From Thunnus maccoyii (Eukaryota > Chordata > Actinopteri > Scombriformes > Scombridae), in assembly GCF_910596095.1 (NCBI RefSeq), contig NC_056540.1, positions 17,572,501-17,636,500 on the forward strand: DNA of 64,000 nt, read 5' to 3'. Under the pieces are notes generated by a model. The model was not told the DNA's origin, did not search any database, and saw only the letters and a program-made list of their open reading frames with translations. Made by a program: the position numbers and the translations under genes. Below, piece after piece: positions 36,971 to 49,665 of the stretch (positions are counted from its first letter, which is position 1; each line of letters starts with the position of its first letter).

Positions 36971-39900
36971 ACATACTCATGCATGTGTTTGCGGGTACAT
37001 GGACACATGCAAATACACTTTCATGTGTAAATACACACACATACACTCATGGAAATTGTAAAGTTCATTGCAGTTTGTTTAAACAGGCTATAATCACCTT
37101 GAGTCTCATTTGTTTTGTCCTATATCTCACAAATGATTCATCATTTTCACACCTTACTTTGCTCTCACCTTTCCTTCCTTCTCTTTTATTTTTCTCCCTT
37201 CTGTGAGCGTTGCAGTCATAGTTTGGATAAATCATCAAACCCACATACATTCTTGTCCTTAACAGTGGCCTTATTTCAGAACTTTTCATTTCTTTTGCTT
37301 TATCATTTGCCACATTTTTGATCACCTAATAGTTCTGCTTTGAGATAAAATTCTGCAGGTGTAGAATATAAATGTAGGTATATGTTCTTGTTGTTAATCA
37401 CACAGATGTTTGACTTTGATATTGAATGTCCAGTGTTGTTGGGGTTTGATTATTCGTTGTGGTTATTGTCCTGCGATTTGATGGAGAAACAACAGGGTTC
37501 AAGAATCTTTGTGGTCTCTCGATCCGGCAGAAAGCGTCGCTTTTTCTAAGAAAAACAATCTCACTGTTAAGGAAAAATTCAATGTAAAACACCTTTTTTT
37601 TATTAGATTTAACTTACAGGTATACATTATGAACAGTAGAGAATTGGTTTTATAATTTAAGTATTATTGTGTACTTATTCCAGAAGTCTATTTCTGTGTT
37701 CGGCACAGGGAGTTCTTGCTGCCAAGCCCTCCAGGAGTGCTGGCTTGGAGAGAGATAACAGTCTCTCTCGTGTGTCTGTGCTGGTTTTCATCTGCACAGC
37801 ATCCATAAGCACAAAGTTGCCAATAAATCTTCCATTTATGGGTCAATTTTGTTGTTTGGAGGTGCTTATTTCTGCAGATATCAAGGTGCACAAACAAGGT
37901 GATTTGCAGTCATGTCCATATTTTGTGGATGTTGCAACTACAGACATTTTCAGCTATCAGAAAAGAATCACTTGTAAACATTAAAGTCCCCCTCTACCCA
38001 AAAAAAGTGTTTTTCTTCTTGTTATTTCCCTTGGATGTTTGAGTGTCACTGTGCAGAATGATGTATGTGCAGAGTTTTACACTAGAAGGCTGTTTTCACA
38101 TTTATCTCAACCTATGACTGTGATTTGTGACATAAAGACTAGTTTGGAACCAGTCGTGGTCCAGAATTCAGCTTATACAAAAGTAATGTGGAAAGTTGAA
38201 ACATCCAGTGCACAGACACTGAGAATGGACTTTTCAGTGAGGTAGGAGTCATCTTGTGTGCAGCAGTTGAACTTTTGAAATAAAAAGTATTTAAACATTC
38301 ATAAATTCTGGGGAAATTTTGTGGAAAAAACACATTAGACACAAATTATTATTCAAACGAGAGTATTTTTATATATCTTTAAATATGTCTGGAGGGTATA
38401 TTTAAGGGTTTAATGTTGGACCAATGTCCAACCCTGATGGAGACAGAAGAGGCAAGAAGATACCAAATCTCACATCAAGAGACAAGAATGCAACACCACC
38501 AGAGCCATGCTGTTTTTTGAGGGAGTGAAATTTGTTTTTCTCAGGTAAAATTACTTGCTGTCTTAGTCCCCAACATGCTATTGCTACTATCCACAGTTAT
38601 CGCTTTCTTTTAACTCCGAAATGCTGACTTTAACAAGCTAACACCTGCTTTCTGGTGCTTGGCAACCTGGAAAATGTGGGGAAAAACACTCGCATTGAGG
38701 CTGGTTGGGGAAGGCAATCAGAGGCGTTTGATGTTAGAGTTTTTAAATCAAGAGCATGACTTCAAAAAGACCATCAGTGTTACTGATGGTGGCAAACACT
38801 TCAGTGGGTTTAGACTTTTCATGGGCATTATTTGTGATGGAGTAGAAGGCAACATGCACACCACTTGCTTAGTGTCTCCTGTGGTGCAAGGAATCAATTT
38901 CCCCGAAGATCCAAGTACAAAGAAAAAAAGTCAATCCCTGCACACACCCCCTCATTGATTTATGAAAAAGTCAGTCACAAGGATCTTTCTCAAGACATAT
39001 TAATATATGTCTTGTCTAATGAAATGTCCTGAAAAAGGTCCTTGTGACCAAAACGTTGATTTCAATAAATCAGTGCTGAGGTGATAACTGTGTGCAGGCC
39101 TTGACTTTTCTTTGACATTATTTGTGATAGGAAACAAATTAAATTTAATATTTCACATGGCTATAACTTATGGCAATGGAAAATAACATATTTTAAAACA
39201 GATTTGGAAGCAGTTTTTGAACTCATATTATCTAAAAACACTTTTACTTTGAGTCCCAATTTCATGAGATTTTGCAGAGTTGATGACTCCCTTCACAGCT
39301 TTTCCTGCCACAGTTCATGCACGTCAAAACATCTGAATCGTGACCAGTGTGATTACCTTTCCCATATTTCTAAGCTCTTGTTTCATGACAGAACTGTAGG
39401 CGTTTGCCCTCTTTGCTTAAAAGCAGCTGCCTGGGTGGTTATAGGACATGGTCGTTTACAGTTTTTCCAGTGCAGGAACACAACTATAGGCCATTAGCAC
39501 AGAAAATTTCTCTGAAGTCGTCAGACTTTGATGATGCACACTAATCACACACTGTGCCCACATACTCTCCCCCAACTCTCTATCCTATTTTACTTGCCTC
39601 TGCCTGTCTTCCTCTCTTTTGTGTGTTTGCCTGCCTTTCATGCTGTCACTCAGTCTTTGTCTGAACCCCTATTGCACCAGCACTTCTTTCTCTCTCTCTG
39701 TCACACAGTCTCCCTCACATGGTTGTGCCTTTCTTGGCCAAGCCTGTGTGTTGGCTCTCATGAGTTGGCGTGTGCGTTTGTGTGTCATTGGCGTGTTCCC
39801 TGACGTACACTCTCACACATGTCTTGTTTGCAGAGGATGAACTGAGGCTCACGCCTTGACGTCAGAGGGCCCGAGAAGGAAATGAAGAGGCTGAGAGCGA

Positions 39901-40400
39901 TTTTCAGAGAGAAAGATGAAATATCTGCATGCTGAGTTTACAAGAAAAAGAACAGAATAAAACAGAACATAATAGGTTTATAACTAATAACAATGCAGCA
40001 CGGCAGTCAATGTGACAACTGACCTATCACATCCATAATTGATGAATATAATTTGCAGCACTGTTGCACTGACCAGCTCTCATTGTCCAGCACGTGGAAA
40101 CATGAGCCTTGAGTGCAGTGAACCTCTGCCTCTGTAAACCCAACCAACAGAAGAGGAAGGGTAAAAACAGTGAGGAGTAAAAACAGAGAGATGAGGAGAT
40201 CCTCAGACTATCTGAACAAATCATTTTGAGTGGAAACACTGACATTTTGCTCTGAGTTCACCCACTGAGCAATAACAAGACCATCACTTGTTTGTGTGTG
40301 TCACTGCACTTGATTAAACGCAAGAAGGGCAACATCGGGAAACCTGCAAAACCTGCAAAGTGCCAGAAAGAAGGACTTCAGGGACTAAGAAAATGAGCTG
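36971..40400. other. intergenic sequence, no host gene recognised
   Basis: Open frames up to about 100 codons (for example 38659-38958 on plus) lack domains and splice support. An imperfect inverted pair (CACAAGGATC... with ...GGTCCTTGTGACC) at about 38975-39050 marks an unclassified repeat. Confidence 0.35.
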
Positions 40401-40408
40401 CAGAGCAT

Positions 40409-40671
40409 AAGAGCTGCAACAATTAGTTGATTAATCGATTAGTTGATCAGAAAATAAATTGTCAACTTTTGCTGGTTGAAGCTTCTTGAATATGAGGATT
40501 TGAAGCTTTTTCTGTGTCATACATGATAATAAACGCAATATCTTTAGATGTTGTACTGTTGATCAGATGAAACAAGGCATCTGAGGGTGACATTTTATAG
40601 ACAAAAGGATTAATCAAGAAAATAATCAAAAGATTAATCAATAGTAAAGATAATCATTAGTTGCAGCCCTA
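40409..40671. mobile_element. hAT-type MITE of the GAGCTGCAAC family
   Basis: Left AGAGCTGCAACAATTAGTTG; right CATTAGTTGCAGCCCTA. The flanks CAGAGCAT and CAGAACAG match in 6 of 8 bases, a worn target duplication. Same family as 5198-5566. Confidence 0.8.
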
Positions 40672-40779
40672 CAGAACAGACAGTTTTCATCTTTTTATTT
40701 CATGCAACTGCTTTGAAATCGTTTTCTTAAGCACAGAGGTTCATGTAATTTTTCAAGTGCATTGTGGACATGTGCACAT

Positions 40780-41165
40780 AAGACAACAGTCTACATGCTC
40801 ATAATGACAATGCTAACATGCTGATGTTTAGCAGTAACATTTACCATTGTCACCATGCAGTTTAGTATGTTTGGATGCCAACATTTCATAATGACACTAA
40901 ACACAACGTGAAGATATTACAACTCATCCTGTGAGGAACATGAATGTCTGTGCAAGATTTTGTTCCAATCTAGTAAATGTTGAGATATTTCAGTGGATAT
41001 GTAAAACTTTGACCAGCTGGTGTCATTAGATAAAAAGTCAGAGGTCACCAATGTCAGTAGGACTCATCCTCTGGGAACCGTGAATATCTTTACTCAGTAT
41101 CACAGAAATCCATCTAATAGTTGTTGAGATATTTCAGTCAGTGGACTGAAGGGGTGGACATTGCC
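40780..41165. repeat. unclassified interspersed fish repeat (CATGCTAACA... family)
   Basis: Contains ACAATGCTAACATGCTGATG, GACACTAAACACAA, GATAAAAAGTCAGAGGTCACC, CATCCTCTGGGAACC and ATAGTTGTTGAGATATTTCA in the fixed order of a repeat common in spiny-rayed fish. No terminal repeats or target duplication seen. Confidence 0.6.
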
Positions 41166-43215
41166 ATCTCATCGAGCCACGGTGTAGGTTTCATCCACAA
41201 AAACTGATTATAAAAATGTAATATACTATATGGCAGCTTTCAAAATGAAGTTTCAAAGCACTTTAAAGATTTACCACAGACCCACTGAAAAAGAAAGAAG
41301 CACAACAGGATTAACAAACAATAAAACTATTGACACTTTTTCAGATGAAGAAGCAGAAGATTAGATGCTGTAGCTCACAGCAGCAAAAATACATAAAAAA
41401 GACCAGAATTTTGTGAAAGAAATCTTTTGTTGTTGCTCCTCTGCTTGCTTGTGTACAGTGACAGTAATATCTTCTGTATGAGTGTTTGTGAGCATTGGAT
41501 GCTGCACTGATAGTACTACACATTTGTAGAGTGCGGAGGCAGCCGGGAGCTCTGTGTATCCGGTCTTGAGTCAGCCCAAAGCAAAAAAGGAGAGCGGAGT
41601 GAATACGGGGCACATCTGTCGATCAGTCTGTCAACCCCTCTGAAGGTTTACGCACACAGCTAAAAATACACCACAACAGAGTGCAAAGACAGATTGGGAT
41701 CCAAAGAAACAGTAGATTTGATGTATCTTTGTGTCTGATGTAGTTCAGAAACTCACTGAATGAAAAGGCTGAATCATATGGCGGCAAGAGTAGAAGTGAC
41801 AGCACGGCCAAGATGAAGTGTGGGTCTTGAGTTTGTTGTCAACTAGAAAACAAAAGAACAGGGATTAGATGAGCGCTTGTGAGTCAGTCACACCGCCTCG
41901 CTCTTGGAGGTTGTATAGCCCTTGTATGTTGGCACAGACGCAAACGGTGACGTCCTCAGACAATTTGTTTGAGTGCCTAAAAATGTGACTGCCACATCCA
42001 CTGTGAAAGACACGGGGATTCGTCGCTGCTATTCCGGTAGCACCATATTTGTTCTTGTATTTGGTGTCCTCAAACACACGCGTCTGCTGCTTGGCAGGAT
42101 CTTCTCTCAGTGTCTTCTTGTTTGTTCTGGATGATGTCTCTCAGCCGTCCACCACAACTCTACATTTGGGGATTACGGAAACAATTAGAAAATGTGGGAA
42201 CACAACCCTTGGGACCTGCATTCATCTGTCATATTCTTTACACAGGACATTACACAGATCTTCAGTTGGAGTTGCCAGAAGGGGGGACTGATCTCTTAGT
42301 GTATCTAGGTTTTAGTGGGATGAGATGACGCAGATATGAGAGCGTGAGTTTCTCACCTTTGAAAACTTGTTTTAAATGTGTTACATTACATGCAGCATTT
42401 TATATAATTATCAAATCAGTTGTGACACCATTAAACAAGAATTAAAAAGTCCATTGGTAGACTAGCTTAAGGTTGTTTCTTTTTCCATGCATCCTACCAC
42501 TCAACCTGTGGATGTTACACCAGTTATTGTCATCATGTTGAAACGAGAGTCAAGATGAGTTTCAATGAAAGACTTTCTGGTAACAACTCAGTACCAAATG
42601 ATTTCTGAAAACCTTTCCTTCCTGTCTGTAGGTGCATGGGAACAAAAGCAGAAACATACTCTAGTGAAGCACACAAACGGTTACAAAATCCTGATAAATA
42701 ATAACATTTTGTCGTCTTCAATTAATACCTGTGTAAATTACATGGTAGACAGAAAAGTTTATCTGACGGCAATGAAGATAAATGCAAAACTGAATCAGCA
42801 TTTTACAAAATTGTCACAGTTAAAAACACATTGAAAGCTTTTTCCGTCAGTGTTCTTGTTGGAGCAGGTAAGATTGAACATATTGCAGGGAAGAAAAGTT
42901 AATAACAAACAAACAATCAAACTTCATGACTGGCTATTTAACAACAATTTATTTAAGAGAACGCTGCTTAAATAAAATACTGCAGTGAATAAACCTACAT
43001 ATTCTGGCAATGGCAGAACCACCTTACATAAATATGACAATATTTTACATCACTGCAGTAGAAGTTTAAGTAATCAGGAAATTAATACTTTACAGTTTTG
43101 AAAGTGAGACCTACTGTACATGAAACTGAATATTTTTTTCCCTTTTGAGACTTTTAAAATACTGATTTCTAATAAGGAGAGATTATTTGGAAATTAAGTT
43201 ATGACTTGGCTCAAA
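41166..43215. other. intergenic sequence; one minus-strand open stretch of uncertain nature
   Basis: From about 42108 to 41865 the minus strand is open and reads LREDPAKQQTRVFEDTKYKN followed by KYGATGIAATNPRV. This is more protein-like than its surroundings. No clear splice sites or family were found, so it is not called a gene. Nothing else is recognised. Confidence 0.25.
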
Positions 43216-43219
43216 TGGC

Positions 43220-43335
43220 CACAACAAAATAATAATAACTTTATTTGTATAGCACCTCTCATACAAAAAAAGGAGCACAAAGTGCTTTACAACAAAAGAA
43301 ATTACATGTACTAAGTGCTTCACATCAAAAAACTG
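43220..43335 (-). repeat. LINE 3' UTR fragment
   Basis: The minus strand reads GTAAAGCACTTTGTGCTCC...GAGAGGTGCTATACAAATAA and then AGTTATTATTATT, the standard 3' end of fish L2/Rex-type LINEs. Only the tail remains. Confidence 0.65.
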
Positions 43336-44440
43336 AACTAAGCCCCTTTCAGCTTACCCCAGAACCGAGAACGTCTTCCCACAGGTTTGACCTCACTGTG
43401 GGTCTCATCAAAAGGGAGACATGACATGATACCGAAGTTAAAAAAAAAAAGAAGATAAAATTATTAAATAAATTAAGCCAAATTAAAGATGTAACTAAAT
43501 ATATACAGTTTGGGGTGTGGAGATCAGTGAGATCAGTGTGAGGTGCGTGATGCATGGGGTGGGTGTTATCAGGTGCATGAAAGCAAAATAAATGACTAAG
43601 GGACCATAACTAAACCAAATCAGAACGGGAGCCTAAAGGGAGAGGCAGAAACAAAGAGATTGCCATAGCTGCAGCCTTGACTTTAATAATCTGGCAACAT
43701 TGTGAGCCATCAGGTGTCGCCGGTTGCCCTAACGAGCACCTGTTGAGACAGAGCAGACAAGTAAATCACAAGGCCTAACAAAGATGACATCAGGGGTCAT
43801 CACAGTTGGCTTCTGGGGAAGTAGCAGAATATTCAAAAGGGCAATGAACTAATACCTTCATTTCAAATATCAAAGATTACTTTTCACCTATCGCCCAATT
43901 TCAAACATCTGTAGACTCAAAAACAGTAGAGGCCATTGGCTGTCCTGAAAAGTATGTTTTTAGTGTCCTTTGAAAAATCAAATATTTTACTCAAAAGTTT
44001 CTTCTAATTATTTTTTTTACAGTTATGCCTTAGGACTATCAATTTGTTTTATCCAGTGTTAGTGTTCTTGTGTTCATATTTTCCTCTGTAAAAAGCACAA
44101 TTTGTGATTTAAATGTACTAAACAAGCATACGCCCACCAACAAAATTCAAAACACTGGATTTTAGAGCAGTCATACATACATTGATTGAAATGTCTTTTA
44201 ATACACATTGTAATAATACGGACAACTAAATTTCCTAATCCTCTGATGTGCTTACATCATTGACTTTGCAGATTTGACGTTAAATAGGCCTAAAATTGTA
44301 TTTGTTTTTTATATGGTTTTCGAACAAAAACCTGTATATGAATATCATTTATCTCCGAAATTTACAACTGGCCTTTGTAAACAACTATTTCTTGACAATT
44401 AAATGTAAGGAAACCCGTTAAATCGGTGTAAATGGTTCAG
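43336..44440. other. intergenic sequence upstream of selenoh
   Basis: No feature recognised. Confidence 0.35.
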
Positions 44441-44450
44441 AGGGAGACTT

Positions 44451-44611
44451 TTTTTCCCAGGATGGGGAAGTCATGACCCGCCCTACTCTGTCTCTGATTG
44501 GCTAGTATCGGTTGCCTTCGTTGGTTGGGTTGGTTAGTTTTAGGAAAAATATCAGGATAAGCCAATCAGAGGCAGAGTACGGCGGGTCATGACTTCACAA
44601 TCCTAGGAAAA
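44451..44611. promoter_or_regulatory. foldback inverted repeat with opposed CCAAT boxes, upstream of selenoh copy 1
   Basis: The left arm (about 44455-44512) and right arm (about 44558-44611) are inverted repeats with about four mismatches over 44 bp. They share GAAGTCATGACCCGCC and CTCTGATTGGCT, around a 45-bp loop. Each arm carries an NF-Y-type ATTGG box, in opposite orientations, about 115-220 bp upstream of the selenoh copy 1 ATG. The whole block lies outside the duplicated unit, so copy 2 lacks it. It may be a small foldback element that became promoter sequence; the promoter role is inferred. Confidence 0.55.
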
Positions 44612-44723
44612 ATAATATCTCTCAGAGGGAACCAATAATAGTTTAGTCCACCGTATCCAACCCCCCTTCGGTCAAATATATTGGTACAGTCGACCTGCGC
44701 GCGAAAGTTTTGTAATAACAGCA

Positions 44724-46690
44724 ATGGCGTCCAAAGCAGGTAAGTGTGTTGTTGGTGTGCATGCTTCTGCAAATTTTAACTAATGCAACGGCGTTATATA
44801 GCTAATTTAAAGACGATGTAGACTGTCTTATATGTTATACTGCTTGTTACAAAAGTTGTCATTTCGTGTTTTGGCCAGGCTTTCTTTTATGGGCAGCTAG
44901 CTTGCATCAACGTTAGCTTCATGGCTAAAGTGGAACAAATCACCCTCATTTAAGTCATTAAAGACTTAACGTAACTACTTGTGACCTGGTTTCATTCACA
45001 GGAAGTGTTTAACCTGTGTAGGCTTTGCCGCGTCACTCTTTCATCTAATATTACATACTCCAACATTTCCTTCAATTAGTCAGTGTTTAAAAACCGGTGT
45101 TATGAAAACAAACGTGTTGTTCAGGTCGTCGAGGGACGAAGCGTAAAGCGGAGGCTCCGCTAGAGGAGGAGAAACCAGCCGTGGAGGAGGAGAAGGAGGA
45201 GAGAGGAGAGGGGGAGGACGGGCAAAGAGTGGTCATTGAACACTGGTAGGTATATCACAACATAATCGACAACCTTTATCTTAATCTACAAACTAGTTCT
45301 TAACAATACTGTCCACTGTGTAGTGTACCAGTTAAAACTTGCAGTGAGGTGCGCTCTACTGCACGTGGTGTCCTGAACAACGTTAGGCAGCAAATAAGTA
45401 AAACAACTTGTTAAAGAAGCGGCAGCATTTAACTATGATGGATAGGTAGTATAAACTTTATTCTATCAGCTGATGTTTCTTCTACAACATCAGACCTTGA
45501 AGCTCATAGAATAAAGTCTTCACCTGCATATCTGTAGCTCGTAGGTGCCTTTTCAAGTTGTTTTCTGCCCATAGTTCTATAATTATAGTTGTCAAATAAA
45601 TTGAAGACAAAATTTCCCTCTAAAATGTATTGAAGTAGAGCCATAAAACGAAAATACTCATGTTAAACACAAGTATCTCAAAGTTGTACTCAAGTTGTAC
45701 TAGTACTTGATTAAATATGCAGAGTTACTTTATCATATGCAGCAACAGTCTTCATGAATAACTTGCACACAGATGTCCACCCTAATGGTCGATGTGTTAT
45801 TTCTGGCAGCAAGAGCTGACGAGTGTATGGGCGTAATGCTGAGGAGGTGAAATCTGCACTCCTGGCTGCACGCCCCGGACTGACTGTGGTCCTCAACCCT
45901 GAGAAACCCCGTAGGAACAGCTTTGAGATCACTCTGCTAGATGGAGGCAAAGGTGAGGAGGAGGGAAAAGGGGAAATCCAAGAATAGCTCAGACATTTCT
46001 CCAAGGGAAGACTGTCATTCCGAGCCAAGTGTCACTACTTCTGTTTTTGACTTCTACCTATTTGAGGCTGCTATTTAAAGGTTACAAAATTACATTTACA
46101 AACTTTTCTTGTCATGCAGCTAGTTTAGTTTTATTTCTGAGGTTATGATAGATTCAGCTTTTGAAATGGATAGTGATGGAGGTTAATGGGAATTCGTTAG
46201 GTGTTCAAAGCATTGAAAATTTTCCTTGTTTTCTATCTTCAGTTTAAAACAGTTCCCATTAGAACTGTTTATAGGACTGTGGATTAAACGGAGTAACTGG
46301 GACATTGTTAGTAGAAGGATGTGCATTATTTCAAGAGCAAAGGTCTATACTGAGGTGCTGAACTGAGCACAGCAGGCAACAGGTGTGGGACCAGGTTCAC
46401 TGTATGGCAGTTGGTTTGTTGTAATTGTATTAACTATGTATGAATATGTTTGCTTGATCTTGAGGAGGGGCCCCATGTGAAAATCTAGTTTTAAGACCTT
46501 CATTTGTCCAGCTGATATTACAGTTACGTTGTGCTCCTTCTTTAATTAGTTTATGTCTAATCAAATCACCACACAGCAAACCTGGGGCCAGGATGCATGC
46601 TACTGTACACAATGTACAAAGAGGGAGAGGAGCAGTGGTTTGCAGAGGCCCAGCAGCTAATTTTTGGGCCCCCTATCATGTTAAAATGGC

Positions 46691-46750
<60 letters not shown>

Positions 46751-47433
46751 CTGGCATGTTTTGTGAACTTTAGAGCCAGAACTGAATTAAACACATTTTT
46801 CAACCATACGACAGAGTTTTATTTTATCTTCAAGTAGAAAAATGTTTACATGCGCTGGAAGCCCGATGTGTTAACTTAAGAAGTCAAATTTGGCATAAAC
46901 TTGAACTTGGCCAGAGTTGATGTTTCGTCTGCCACATTAAATCCTGCTTGAACCATCGACAGGAGGCTAATGTTTACCAACACTGCAAAATAACCACCAG
47001 AGAGTCGGAAGTTTGCACTGAGAACGAGCGCAGCCCCCTGTCAAATGCAGCATAATGTGTCTGCTGTGTCTATTATGTTCATACTGTATGTATGATGATT
47101 TTATTGCTCTAAGTTAAGAGGTTGGTGCACAAGTTACTGTTCACTTTTTAACCACGTTTTTATTTGAGTATCAGAGTCAAATGTCTTGAAATTTGTTGAT
47201 TTTTTTTTTTATTATTATTATTTTTTCCTTCAATCCTCCAGAAACTTTTTGAATAGAAGTATTACTGCTTATCTTTTATCTTGTTCCCACAAATGACACA
47301 TTCCTCCTCACGTCTCATGTCCACAGAAACATCTCTGTGGACTGGAATAAAGAAGGGTCCACCTCGTAAGCTGAAGTTCCCTCAACCTGATGTTGTAGTT
47401 GCTGCTCTGCAGGAGGCTCTGAAGTCAGAGTAG
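44724..47433 (+). CDS. selenoh: selenoprotein H, copy 1
   Basis: Coding exons 44724-44739 (16 nt), 45125-45245, 45810-45952 and 47327-47433, all GT-AG, give 128 residues including selenocysteine. The in-frame TGA at 45817-45819 lies in CKSU-RVYGRNA, the CxxU redox motif of the SelH thioredoxin-like fold, and must be read as Sec. The N-terminus has the basic RRGTKRKAEAP nuclear/AT-hook-like signal and then an acidic stretch. The C-terminus reads SLWTGIKKGPPRKLKFPQPD, identical to human SELENOH through IKKGPPRKLKFP. SelH is a nuclear/nucleolar redox and DNA-binding selenoprotein of stress defence. A 3' UTR exon with the SECIS follows at 49417. The splice after the first two bases of the Cys codon (TG|C) is the same in both copies. 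Confidence 0.95.
45817..45819 (+). other. selenoh: selenocysteine codon (UGA) of selenoh copy 1
   Basis: TGA lies inside the conserved CxxU motif, with open frame before and after and a SECIS in the 3' UTR. It is recoded, not a stop. Confidence 0.95.
46694..46750. repeat. (TG)n then (TA)n microsatellite in selenoh copy 1 intron 3
   Basis: About 22 TG units are followed by TATATATATA. It is absent from the matching intron of copy 2. Confidence 0.95.
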
Positions 47434-47639
47434 ACGCACGGTGAAGGTTTGTCATCTCAAAACTGTCTGACAGAGTATTGGCTAATTTTGACAGGGTATT
47501 AAATTTTTTCTGTCAAGGTCTTAAAAAGCATTAAATTAGCTTTTTTTTTTTTTCTTTTCTTTTCTTTTCTTTTTTTGATTTTTTAAAAAAGTGCAGCAAC
47601 CAAGCAGGTAGCTCCGGTGCCTACCTTTATTCTCTCTAA

Positions 47640-48060
47640 TGATCATCAGGGGGCGACTCCACTGGTTGCAATAAGAAGTCCAATTATATAGAAGTCTATG
47701 AGAAAATGAAGCTACTTCTCACTTGATTTATTACCTCAGTAAACAGTTTCCTAATGAGTTGATGGTCTCAATCGCTAGTTTCAAGTCTTCTTCAATACAG
47801 CATGATGTTCATTTTGTAAATTATGCCTCTATTTAGAGTAAAATAGATGATAAAGCAGAGTATGCTGTAGGATGTTGCTAACTTATTGACAAGTCGCTAC
47901 CACGGCGGCATGTGACGTGTTGTAGTTGGACCCTGGGGGATTCCTCCTGAGCTCCACGTTCTCGTCTAAATAAGGTCACTTCTCATCGCTTCTGGCTCCA
48001 AAAAAAACAAGATGGCGACGGTATTTTTACACAGTCTATGGCAGCAACCCCGTGAAAGTA
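47640..48060. repeat. unclassified interspersed fish repeat (CAGGGGGCGACTCCACTGG family)
   Basis: Contains CATCAGGGGGCGACTCCACT, TAGAAGTCTATGAGAAAATG, CTACTTCTCACTTGATTTAT, CAGCATGATGTTCATTTTGT, GACAAGTCGCTACCACGGCG and AAGATGGCGACGG in the order typical of a repeat widespread in spiny-rayed fish. Copy 2 keeps only the first part (53842-53912), so it lost the rest or was cut by deletion. It lies in the last selenoh intron. Confidence 0.65.
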
Positions 48061-49416
48061 TGAAGGAATATAGATATCGATATATTTTTCTTGGCTGCCT
48101 GGTTTGTAGACAAGAACTAACTTTGGTTTCTAAAAAAAAAAAAATAAGAACCAGTTACAATTTCTGTAGCCACTGCAATGAAATACACATTTGAAATTGT
48201 ATCCGCTATTACACAGAAGGTCTTAAAAGATGGCTTCATAGAGTTGGGCTCATAATTATAATATAATAATCTGTCAGCAGTTGATACTGCGTCCACTGTC
48301 CCCTCAGTGCATTTTTCCCCAGAGCCATGTGTTATGACATAAACTTGGATTTCCTTAGATGACTTGCCATTTTGTGAGTCATCAGGCCAGGGGGCAACAT
48401 TACTGCTCGTTAGTTGGGCTTCAAACACACTGCCTACCTTCAGCCAATGGACTGTATAAATAACAGTTTTGGTACTTTCAGTGGAAATATTCAGGGGTTG
48501 TAGTCCAAAACTTCAATAAGATGAAATCAACCGTAAATACAGCTTAAAGTAGGCTTATATAGCTCTTCAAATTGACAACTTGCACATTTAACTGAATTTT
48601 ATGTAATGCTTATGAGTTGAGTTTCAAGTAATCAAAGTGAAATCATTTTTATACTTCTGAGTCAAAATAGTTTTACCTCCATACTTGTAGAAAAGGTTAA
48701 ACTGCTCATGTTATAGACTGATGGCTTCATAGGTAATCAAAGATAATCTGTGTCTTAAAACAACAGTCAGGTGTCCATATGAACACTGAAAGAGGTTTTC
48801 CTCACTGTAATCATTCTGCTGTTCATGATGGCTCTTAAAAGATCCCCTTAAAACTCACTTTCAATGTAAGTGATGGGGACCAAAAGCTACAGTGTGTCTA
48901 CACAGTCATGTAGTGCAAAAATGGACTTAAAAGTTGATGTGAAGCTTATATAAGGCTTCAGCAGTCTGAGTTAGTCTTATCAAGTGGATATCTGCCACAT
49001 TTACGGTCTTTTTAGCATCAAATTCCCTCTTTGTGTTTCCCTGTTGAGCTGCGGTGGAAGTATAGTAACAAAATGAGGAACTTTGGCACTAAAAAGATAT
49101 TAACGTGGAAAGAGTTCTACTTGATTTGACTAATTTGGATGGCTGAAGCTTCATATTAGCCTCAGATAAACTTTTAAATACATTTTTGCACAGAGGGAGG
49201 CTTGTGGATTTTTACTACAGCAAGAAAAACTTGTATCAATGCTCATTTAGACACCTGATTGTTGTTTTAAAACAGCATCTGACATTCATGCCAATAAAGC
49301 TTATTGAACTGACTTGAAAAATTGTGAACCCGTCCTCGAGGCGCTCTACTAACAGTGGTGTGTTAGGACTGATAATAGTGTAGAGTTTAACAGTACATTT
49401 CTTGTCTTTCATGCAG

Positions 49417-49665
49417 CTGAGCATTCAGGAGATGTGGCCCACGGACGCAGAATGATGAGGAGTGACTAAACTGGATGTCTCTCCTCTGATGATCCAAGCT
49501 CCGTCAGCTCACATCTTCTGGATACATGGTGACACCTGGTGGAGCGTCTCTGATCCAACACATTCCTCAAATCCATAGTCCTGCTGCTTTTTCCCCAGTT
49601 TCTGAACGGTTTATTGTGCTTTTATATCTCTCTTTGGTAAATAAAGTTTTTTGTGTTTTCTTAAT
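49417..49665 (+). other. selenoh: selenoh copy 1 3' UTR exon with polyadenylation signal
   Basis: The acceptor TTTCATGCAG|CTGAGC opens the exon. AATAAA at 49640-49645 and the following T/GT-rich sequence close it. The stop codon lies in the previous exon, about 8-12 bases before its donor, so this exon is wholly untranslated and holds the SECIS. Confidence 0.7.
49452..49494 (+). ncRNA. SECIS element, copy 1
   Basis: The core reads AUGAU-GAGGAG-...-CUCCUC-UGAUGAU. The paired UGAU/UGAU forms the non-Watson-Crick quartet, then six GAGGAG/CUCCUC pairs, a U-U mismatch and GAC/GUC. The apical loop carries the unpaired AAA. This meets the SECIS consensus (AUGA, AA, GA) that recruits SBP2 and eEFSec to recode UGA. 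Confidence 0.9.

Noticed and set aside
38659-38958. Plus-strand frame of 99 codons with a globular-looking composition
   Set aside because: No homology recognised, no splice or promoter evidence, and an inverted repeat lies right after it.
45817-45819. In-frame TGA in selenoh that could be read as a pseudogene stop
   Set aside because: It is the expected selenocysteine codon in CxxU. The frame continues with conserved sequence and a SECIS follows.
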